Shown here in pieces: positions 42,644-48,322 of a DNA stretch of 48,322 nucleotides; position 1 is the stretch's first letter; every line of letters starts with the position of its first letter. The notes beneath the pieces were generated by a model. That model worked only from the letters and a program-made list of their open reading frames with translations. It ran no database searches and was not told the DNA's origin. Location of the stretch: positions 1 to 48,322 of the IMG/VR virus record IMGVR_UViG_3300026521_000291; one strand, given 5' to 3'. This stretch comes from a virus. The position numbers and the translations under genes are program-made.

Positions 42644-42740
42644 ATTTTAAATAAATAATAAATTTTAAATAAATAATAAATTTTAAATAAATAATAAATT
42701 TTAAATAAATAATAAATTTTAAATAAATAATAAATTTTAA
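42641..42740. repeat. 18-bp tandem array, 5 copies
   Basis: TAAATTTTAAATAAATAA repeats five times perfectly plus a 10-base partial copy, filling the spacer to the next gene. Confidence 0.96.
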
Positions 42741-42756
42741 TCATTGAGGATAAACT

Positions 42757-43221
42757 TTGCTTACAATAGAACATCTTAGATCCAAACAATGGGATAAAAC
42801 AAATTTATGGGAATTAAACATAGATGGTAAAACCGGAATTAGTTGTCCAGCAATTTCAGTTGAAATAGGTTTCCAAGGTGGTGAAGGTGGAAATATGGGT
42901 GATACATCACTTTTATATCCTAAAAATACTACTTATCCTATTATGTCTATAACATATGTAGATACAGAAGATTTAGACTTTACAAATTATTTTAGAAAAT
43001 GGTTTAAGCAAATTTATAAACAAAATAATTTTAGTATTACTCCTATTAATGATGCTGTTAGAGATTGTATAGTCATGAAGTTAAACTCAATGAAAATACC
43101 AACCCAAGAGTGGACATTAAGAATATATCCTATTGGTCAAATAACTTATCAAGGTGATTCCGATGGATCATCTACACCAACTTATTCGCTCCAATTTGTA
43201 GTTGCTGCTGGCGATATATAA
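42757..43221 (+). CDS. Second tail-tube-like protein (TTG start)
   Basis: A 154-residue protein. The first usable start is TTG at 42757, with GAGG 7 bases upstream; the next in-frame ATG would remove 47 residues of apparent domain. The pattern resembles tube-fold proteins (KTNLWELNIDGKTGISCPAI, SVEIGFQGGEGG, then SITPINDAVRDCIVMKLNSM). It follows gp19 directly. It may be a tube-initiator or baseplate tube adaptor (gp48/gp54-type role). The last codons and stop lie in a 15-bp hairpin. Confidence 0.65.
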   Translation: MLTIEHLRSKQWDKTNLWELNIDGKTGISCPAISVEIGFQGGEGGNMGDTSLLYPKNTTYPIMSITYVDTEDLDFTNYFRKWFKQIYKQNNFSITPINDAVRDCIVMKLNSMKIPTQEWTLRIYPIGQITYQGDSDGSSTPTYSLQFVVAAGDI

Positions 43222-43236
43222 CAGCAACTACAAATT
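43193..43236 (+). terminator. 15-bp hairpin enclosing a stop codon
   Basis: AATTTGTAGTTGCTG pairs perfectly with CAGCAACTACAAATT around a 14-base loop that contains the TAA stop (43219-43221). The left arm is wholly coding. The right arm runs into the 9-bp array. Confidence 0.75.
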
Positions 43237-43287
43237 CACACAATTCACACAATTCACACAATTCACACAATTCACACAATTCACACA
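43234..43287. repeat. 9-bp tandem array, 6 copies
   Basis: ATTCACACA repeats six times perfectly. It starts inside the right arm of the hairpin. Confidence 0.96.
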
Positions 43288-43348
43288 ATTCATACTTCGC
43301 ACACTCTTCAAATTTATTAAATAATTCAAAATTATCAAGGAATGTTTA

Positions 43349-44287
43349 ATGGATAAGGTAAACCAAAGAGTCAAACCAATAACATATGCTGAAGCTTTAG
43401 AAGCTAAAAAAATATTTGAAGAAACTGGTAAACAAATATTAATGGAAGAAAATAAAACGGATGAATATACTGAAATAGATAATAGCGTTTCTACACTCAA
43501 TTCTATAGAAATTCAAACACTTCCGAGTAAAGGAAAGGCATATCCAGTCAAATCTACTATTTATTTTAGCCCACTAACTTTTGGAGAATTAAAATTTTTG
43601 AGTGGTTCCACTTTAGAACCACTAGAATCTATTGAATTTTTTCTTAAAAAAATCCAATGCAATTTTGATAAAAATGAAATTACATATTTTGATTTTTATT
43701 ATATAGTAGTTTTAATAAAAATGTCAACTTATGGGACAAATGAATATAATATAAATTTTCAATGCAAAAAATGCAAACAAAATATTAAAAATTCATTTAG
43801 TGTTTTAGATTTAGATTTTGATGAAATACAAACACCTGTTCCTGCTATAATAAAAAGAAACGACGAAAAGCTTGAAGATATACAAATTTATCCGTTGTCA
43901 ATAGGAAAGTATAGAAAACTTATTATTAATAACTTAACCGACGATTATGATGCGTATATGGCGTCTCAAATTAAGAATTATGATTTTGATGAATCTTTAA
44001 AAATAATAAAAGAAGAACTGTGTGGAATTAACACAAATTTATTAGAAACTATAGATGAGTTATTTTATCATGGTGTTAAAGATATAATAATTAAATGTAA
44101 TAATATATTGCCTGTCTCAGAAGAAAAATCTATCGGCGATGAAGAAGTTAAAGAAGAAGGTGTTATATCATCTGGGGAGGTTTGTGGCGCATCTCACGCT
44201 ATACCCTTTCAATCACTCACCAAATACATTAGTGCCACCGATGGAGCCAAAGAATCTCTTAGAGATAGAATCCATTTTGGCTTATAA
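43349..44287 (+). CDS. T4 baseplate hub-type protein (gp26/gp51-like)
   Basis: A 312-residue protein with the T4 baseplate-protein signature: EIQTLPSKGKAYPVKSTIYF (about 54-73), SPLTFGELKFLSG, and a zinc-finger-like C139-x-x-C142 in FQCKKCKQN. T4 gp26 and gp51 act in baseplate hub assembly. It precedes the tape measure, and its 3-prime end overlaps a +1-frame ORF, an arrangement typical of tail-assembly chaperones. AAGGAA precedes the ATG. The final 35 codons are GC-richer than the body. Confidence 0.75.
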   Translation: MDKVNQRVKPITYAEALEAKKIFEETGKQILMEENKTDEYTEIDNSVSTLNSIEIQTLPSKGKAYPVKSTIYFSPLTFGELKFLSGSTLEPLESIEFFLKKIQCNFDKNEITYFDFYYIVVLIKMSTYGTNEYNINFQCKKCKQNIKNSFSVLDLDFDEIQTPVPAIIKRNDEKLEDIQIYPLSIGKYRKLIINNLTDDYDAYMASQIKNYDFDESLKIIKEELCGINTNLLETIDELFYHGVKDIIIKCNNILPVSEEKSIGDEEVKEEGVISSGEVCGASHAIPFQSLTKYISATDGAKESLRDRIHFGL

Positions 44288-44396
44288 AATGAATATATCA
44301 CCAAAGGATATTCAAAATTTAGAATATGGTGAGGTATTATTTTTAGAAAAGCAATTAGCTAAATTTATAGAAAAGGAAAATGAACAACATGTCTAA
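44241..44396 (+). CDS. Small overlapping protein before the tape measure, possibly a frameshift extension
   Basis: In the +1 frame relative to the gp26-like gene, an open frame continues to 44396 and overlaps the tape measure by 17 bases. From 44241 it would give 51 residues (EPKNLLEIESILAYKMNISP, DIQNLEYGEVLFLEKQLAKF). Neither ATG (44241 or 44289) has a Shine-Dalgarno; 44289 is one base after the upstream stop. It may be translated by coupling or as a frameshift fusion. The start is uncertain. Confidence 0.5.
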   Translation: MEPKNLLEIESILAYKMNISPKDIQNLEYGEVLFLEKQLAKFIEKENEQHV

Positions 44397-47300
44397 AAAA
44401 TCATTTGATAAAATCCGAAGTAATCAACTTAATGATGAAGATTTTTTATCAAAAAAAATAAATTTTGCAACAGAATCTCCTAATTTAAATACACAATTGT
44501 ATAATATTGGTGGAGATAATAATATTAATAATAATGATAATAATAATGACTCTATCAATAAAAGTAAAGATGAAATTTCTATTGATATTAGTAATGATTC
44601 TGACGACGAAATTTTAGAAGTTCTTAATGATATTAAAGATAGTGAAGAAAAATCTTATGAGTTAAATAAATATGAATTAGAGCAACAAAAATTATCTGAA
44701 AGAAGATCTGCTATCCAAGGGACAAAGGAAAGCATAGATGCTATAAGTGAAAATCAGGGTGCATCTAATATAAAACAAATGGTATTAGAATCTAATGGTA
44801 TAGGGCAAGCTTACATGGCATTAGATGAAATGTTAGATATATCATCATTGTCCACATCAGCATACGAAAAAATATTTAATGAACAAATAGATGATATAGA
44901 CGAACAAATAAATTCATTAGATAAAATTACTGATAAAATAGATCAATTAGAAATTGATGTTGATATTAATACAAATAATACAAATAATACTGATAATACA
45001 AATAATACAAATAATACTGATAATACAAATAATACAAATAATACTGATAATACTGATAATACAAATAATACTGATAATACTGATAATACAAATAATACTG
45101 ATAATACTGATAATACTGATAATACTGATAATACAATCAAAAAATCTAGTGAAAATATTGTAAACACTTCTGAGGATAGCATAGATAAATTGTCAGAGTT
45201 AATATCTGATGAAAATTCTAAAATATCACTAGAAGAAGAATCCGTTAAATTATATGATGAACAAATCAAATTAGAACAAGAAAGATTAGATGTTGATCGC
45301 GAAAATTTAAAAAATCAGCCAGACAAAGAAGAACAACAGGTTGCTGACGAAGAGGCAAGAGATTTTAATAAAAGACAAACTGAATCATTAGAAGAGATAG
45401 CTAAATTAACTAATGAAAATAATTCTAATGAAAGTAATTCATCTATTATAAACAATTCAAATGATTTAAGTAATGATTCTAAGGATAAAAAAGGTTTTTT
45501 TGAATCATTGTTGGGAACTATAATGATTCCATTTACATCAATAACATCTAAAATATCTGGATTTTTAAAACCAATAACTAGCATATTAACAGATTTTTTT
45601 AGTGGGGTAAAGGGATTATTTAGAATGTTTACTATTCTAACTGCTGTTATAGGTGGTGTAGTAGGTTTTTTTAAAACAGATGATATATTTGGCGAGAATG
45701 CTACATTAGGTGAATATTTAGCATCTACTATTGCTGGTATATTATCAGCATTTACCTTCGGGATTGTCGATATAGAAGATTTGGCGATAGGTTTAAAGGA
45801 TTCATTTAGTGATGTTGCTGATGTCTTAAGTGATGTTGTTGATGAAATTTTTGGTATATTTGATTCTATAATAAGTATTTTTACCGATACTTCAGATAGC
45901 ACCGTTTCTGCAGCATCAGATTTAAAAGATGCTGTAACATCTATATTTTTAGTAATCGGAAAAATAATTGGTGCTATTGCAAAAGTTGTGGGAACTGTAT
46001 TAAAAACAGTATTTAAAATAATTGGTGCTATAGTAAAGGTAATAGTAGCTATAGTTAAACCATTTGTTGTAGTAATTAGTAAAATACTTGGGGTGGTATT
46101 CAGTGCTATTGGTGGTATTATAGATTTTCTAATGCCTATAATTAATGCATTTATAAGCGTAATTACCGGAATATTAGATGGTATTCTTGGTGTGATAGGT
46201 TTTATTGCTGATGCAATAGGTGCCGTTCTTGGTGGTTTGTTTGATTCAATTAGTTGGATTGTTGGAACATTAGTTGATGGATTATCATTCGCTATTGATT
46301 TAATATTAGCTCCATTTAAATGGGCTGCTGATGCTATAAGTTCATTATTTAATTGGTGGATAGATAGTTTAACATCAATATATGATTCTTTAGTTTCAGC
46401 ATTTAATTGGTGGGTAGATGTTTTAAAATCTGCATTTGATATTTTTATAACACCATTTAAATGGACTGCAGATGCTTTAAGTTCATTATTTAATTGGTGG
46501 ATAGATACCTTTAAAAGTATTTTTAATTCTATATTATCACCATTTGATTGGATTATAGATGAAGTTAAAAGCTTCTTTGATATGTGGTTTAATGGAATTA
46601 AAGCGGCATTTAACTTATTTATGAAACCATTTGAATGGTCTGCTGATGCTATAAGTTCATTATTTGATTGGTGGGTTGACACATTTAAAGGAATAATAGA
46701 TGCATTACTTTCACCATTTGAATGGATAACTAATAAAGTTAGTTCATTTTTTGATAGCATTTCTAAGGTGTTTGATTGGATTATGGATAAAATCCATTCA
46801 ATTATGCATCCATTTGATACAGTAACAGAAAAAGTTGGTGAATCTATAGATAAAGGTATAGATAATACAAAAATTATGGCTTTTGATGTTAAACAAAAGG
46901 CTGAAAAGGTTGCAAACTCTTTGAATCCTTGGGGACTAGATAGTGATGAATTTGATAAAAAACAAAAGACCGAAAGAGAAGAATATATCAAACAGTTGAG
47001 CGATAAAAGAAAGAAAGAAAAGGAAAATAAAAATAAAAAGATAAAAGAGGATGAATCAAATCCTGATAAAAAGAATTCGAAAGCATATAATACCAAACAA
47101 AATAAAATAAAAAACAGAACTAGTGCTGCCGAAGGTAAGAAAGGGTTTGATTATAATAATTATGAAGGAACTAAAAAAGTTCAATATAAAATTAAAAAAA
47201 TAAAATCTATTAGTTCTACTTCTGAAAGTATGGATCCAGGAAAATATTCTATAAAAGATTTATTTAAATTAAACGGCAATGTTGATGTTAAGGATTTAAA

Positions 47301-48036
47301 CCCATCAGTTTTATATAATCTTAAAGCGATGGGAGCCGAATATTTAGATACATATGGTTCTAAAATGCAAATAAATTCAGCTTTTAGAAGTTTCGATGAA
47401 CAAGCAAAACTTAAAGCAAAATTTGGTTCAAAGGCTGCAGCACCAGGAGCTAGTATGCATAATTATGGATTCGCTGTGGATATGAATACATCAAATGCAA
47501 ATAATGCTATAAAAGCCGGTCTTTTTGATAAATATGGTTTTCATAGACCAGTAAAGGGTGAAACTTGGCATGTAGAACCAGTTGGAATAAATAGAACTGC
47601 GATTAGAGAAAATGGAATGAAAGAATATTCTAAATCAAAAACTTCTAACACTAGTAATATAAGTAATTCTAATAATTCTAATAATTCTATCAAATCGGAT
47701 GAAGTTAGTTCATCTTCTAAAATAGTTGCATCGGAAAAAACACCGGTTGATAATAAATCAACATCAACATCAATGAATACAACATCTGTTAGTGTTTCTA
47801 ATATTTCATCTAATATTAAACCTGCAAAAGTTAATATACCAACATCAAAAAGTATAATAAAAAACAATCAACGTGAAAGTTCTTCAGTTGTGCAAAATAA
47901 TATTGTTGCACCACCATCAAAAGTATCACAACAAGTTAAAATAACTAAAGAATCTGAAACTTCATTTCCACCAGTTAAAACTGCAGTTAGTGATGCTGAT
48001 TTATTGGTATTAGGTGGAGTATTTTTAAATAAATAG
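44380..48036 (+). CDS. Tape measure protein with M15 peptidase domain
   Basis: A 1218-residue protein. The N-terminus is acidic, with a Thr/Asn/Asp repeat (about 197-252). A long hydrophobic region (about 380-620) and Trp-rich repeats such as ADAISSLFNWWIDS (about 645-810) are typical of tape measures. Residues about 960-1070 form an M15/VanY peptidase: INSAFRSFDEQA, then H1027 in SMHNYGF, D1034, and H1064 with E1066 in TWHVEP. It probably sets tail length and cuts peptidoglycan cross-bridges on entry. Two ATGs (44380, 44389) follow AAAAGGA; the second may be the true start. Confidence 0.85.
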   Translation: MNNMSKKSFDKIRSNQLNDEDFLSKKINFATESPNLNTQLYNIGGDNNINNNDNNNDSINKSKDEISIDISNDSDDEILEVLNDIKDSEEKSYELNKYELEQQKLSERRSAIQGTKESIDAISENQGASNIKQMVLESNGIGQAYMALDEMLDISSLSTSAYEKIFNEQIDDIDEQINSLDKITDKIDQLEIDVDINTNNTNNTDNTNNTNNTDNTNNTNNTDNTDNTNNTDNTDNTNNTDNTDNTDNTDNTIKKSSENIVNTSEDSIDKLSELISDENSKISLEEESVKLYDEQIKLEQERLDVDRENLKNQPDKEEQQVADEEARDFNKRQTESLEEIAKLTNENNSNESNSSIINNSNDLSNDSKDKKGFFESLLGTIMIPFTSITSKISGFLKPITSILTDFFSGVKGLFRMFTILTAVIGGVVGFFKTDDIFGENATLGEYLASTIAGILSAFTFGIVDIEDLAIGLKDSFSDVADVLSDVVDEIFGIFDSIISIFTDTSDSTVSAASDLKDAVTSIFLVIGKIIGAIAKVVGTVLKTVFKIIGAIVKVIVAIVKPFVVVISKILGVVFSAIGGIIDFLMPIINAFISVITGILDGILGVIGFIADAIGAVLGGLFDSISWIVGTLVDGLSFAIDLILAPFKWAADAISSLFNWWIDSLTSIYDSLVSAFNWWVDVLKSAFDIFITPFKWTADALSSLFNWWIDTFKSIFNSILSPFDWIIDEVKSFFDMWFNGIKAAFNLFMKPFEWSADAISSLFDWWVDTFKGIIDALLSPFEWITNKVSSFFDSISKVFDWIMDKIHSIMHPFDTVTEKVGESIDKGIDNTKIMAFDVKQKAEKVANSLNPWGLDSDEFDKKQKTEREEYIKQLSDKRKKEKENKNKKIKEDESNPDKKNSKAYNTKQNKIKNRTSAAEGKKGFDYNNYEGTKKVQYKIKKIKSISSTSESMDPGKYSIKDLFKLNGNVDVKDLNPSVLYNLKAMGAEYLDTYGSKMQINSAFRSFDEQAKLKAKFGSKAAAPGASMHNYGFAVDMNTSNANNAIKAGLFDKYGFHRPVKGETWHVEPVGINRTAIRENGMKEYSKSKTSNTSNISNSNNSNNSIKSDEVSSSSKIVASEKTPVDNKSTSTSMNTTSVSVSNISSNIKPAKVNIPTSKSIIKNNQRESSSVVQNNIVAPPSKVSQQVKITKESETSFPPVKTAVSDADLLVLGGVFLNK
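44968..45135 (+). repeat. Coding 9-bp array (TNN/TDN)
   Basis: About 18 in-frame 9-bp units, ACAAATAAT or ACTGATAAT in a patterned order, encode Thr-Asn-Asn and Thr-Asp-Asn tripeptides in the tape measure. Confidence 0.93.
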
Positions 48037-48052
48037 CTAATTTCTTTAACAT

Positions 48053-48091
48053 AAAAGTCTAACTGTGTAAGTCATACAGTTAGACTTTTTT
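48053..48091 (+). terminator. Intrinsic terminator after the tape measure
   Basis: AAAAGTCTAACTGT pairs with ACAGTTAGACTTTT (14-bp stem, 9-base loop), followed by a six-base T-tract. It is the clearest factor-independent terminator in the window. Confidence 0.9.
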
Positions 48092-48218
48092 CTATGTCTG
48101 TGTAAGTCATACAGTTAGACTTTTTTCTATGTCTGTGTAAGTCATACAGTTAGACTTTTTTCTATGTCTGTGTAAGTCATACAGTTAGACTTTTTTCTAT
48201 GTCTGTGTAAGTCATACA
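48064..48218 (+). repeat. 35-bp tandem array, 4.4 copies, derived from the terminator
   Basis: A 35-bp unit starting TGTGTAAGTCATACAGTTAG is repeated four times perfectly plus 15 bases. It is the loop, right arm and T-tract of the terminator plus CTATGTC. Only the first copy has the left arm. The rest of the gap to 48322 is AT-rich; CTATATAATAAAA near 48271 could be a -10 region, but no gene is visible. Confidence 0.95.
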
Positions 48219-48322
48219 CCTCTCTCATTATTAAAATCATCAAAATACAAAAATTAAATACTAACAAAGACTATATAATAAAAAATAAAAAGTTTATATA
48301 TAATAAAATTTAAAAATAAAAA

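Noticed and set aside
44139-44240. N-terminal part of the long +1 frame ORF starting at 44139
   Set aside because: Codons such as CTG, GGG and AGG are unlike this genome and there is no Shine-Dalgarno; the gp26-like frame uses typical codons here. Only the later part (from about 44241) looks protein-like.
45315-47096. 593-codon open frame on the - strand
   Set aside because: It is the antisense of the tape measure gene, with no ribosome-binding site and composition mirroring the sense strand. All other genes are on the + strand.

Overview
The window looks like part of a large, very AT-rich T4-superfamily myovirus genome. Every convincing gene is on the + strand and most genes abut or overlap. 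The structural order is terminase, portal, prohead protease, major capsid, neck region, contractile sheath, tube, gp26-like baseplate protein, tape measure. A T4-type topoisomerase II (large and medium subunits), a T4 Rnl1-type RNA ligase and a polynucleotide-kinase domain support this. The extreme AT bias, AGA-dominated arginine usage and an LPP20-like lipoprotein hint at a Campylobacterota-type host such as an Arcobacter or Campylobacter relative. That host call is inference only.

Layout. 1-9 kb: metallophosphoesterase, a phage AAA ATPase whose Walker A motif is interrupted by an apparent mini-intein, about ten small unknown genes, a Cas4/RecB-like Fe-S nuclease and an exported transglycosylase-like lysis protein. 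9-14 kb: SPFH/band-7 membrane protein, lipoprotein, and a large SF2 helicase of the origin-binding type. 14-20 kb: membrane protein, HD-polynucleotide-kinase fusion, small genes and RNA ligase 1, probably an RNA (tRNA) repair set. 20-26 kb: topoisomerase subunits around a metallo-beta-lactamase-fold protein, with structured non-coding stretches. 26-35 kb: packaging and head genes, including a glycosyltransferase between terminase and portal and a protease-scaffold fusion. 35-39.5 kb: acidic, repeat-rich head-associated proteins and connector-type proteins. 39.5-48 kb: sheath, tube, a second tube-like protein, gp26-like chaperone/baseplate protein and a 1218-residue tape measure carrying an M15 peptidase domain. 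The window ends in a terminator followed by a fourfold 35-bp repeat.

Two genome-wide patterns stand out. First, gene boundaries are repeatedly occupied by short perfect tandem arrays (9-18 bp units, mostly 3-11 copies), many starting at or containing the stop codon of the upstream gene. Inside genes the arrays have units divisible by three. Second, a 27-bp promoter-like element recurs identically five times and in diverged form three more times. It is usually next to a stem-loop, which recalls the mobile promoter/stem-loop (PeSL) cassettes described in T4-type phages. Several hairpins also enclose the stop codon itself.

No tRNA, rRNA, CRISPR array or insertion sequence was recognised. No gene-free gap exceeds 300 bases. 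The longest are 48037-48322, 20261-20521, 23654-23884 and 11101-11325; their contents are listed as features.
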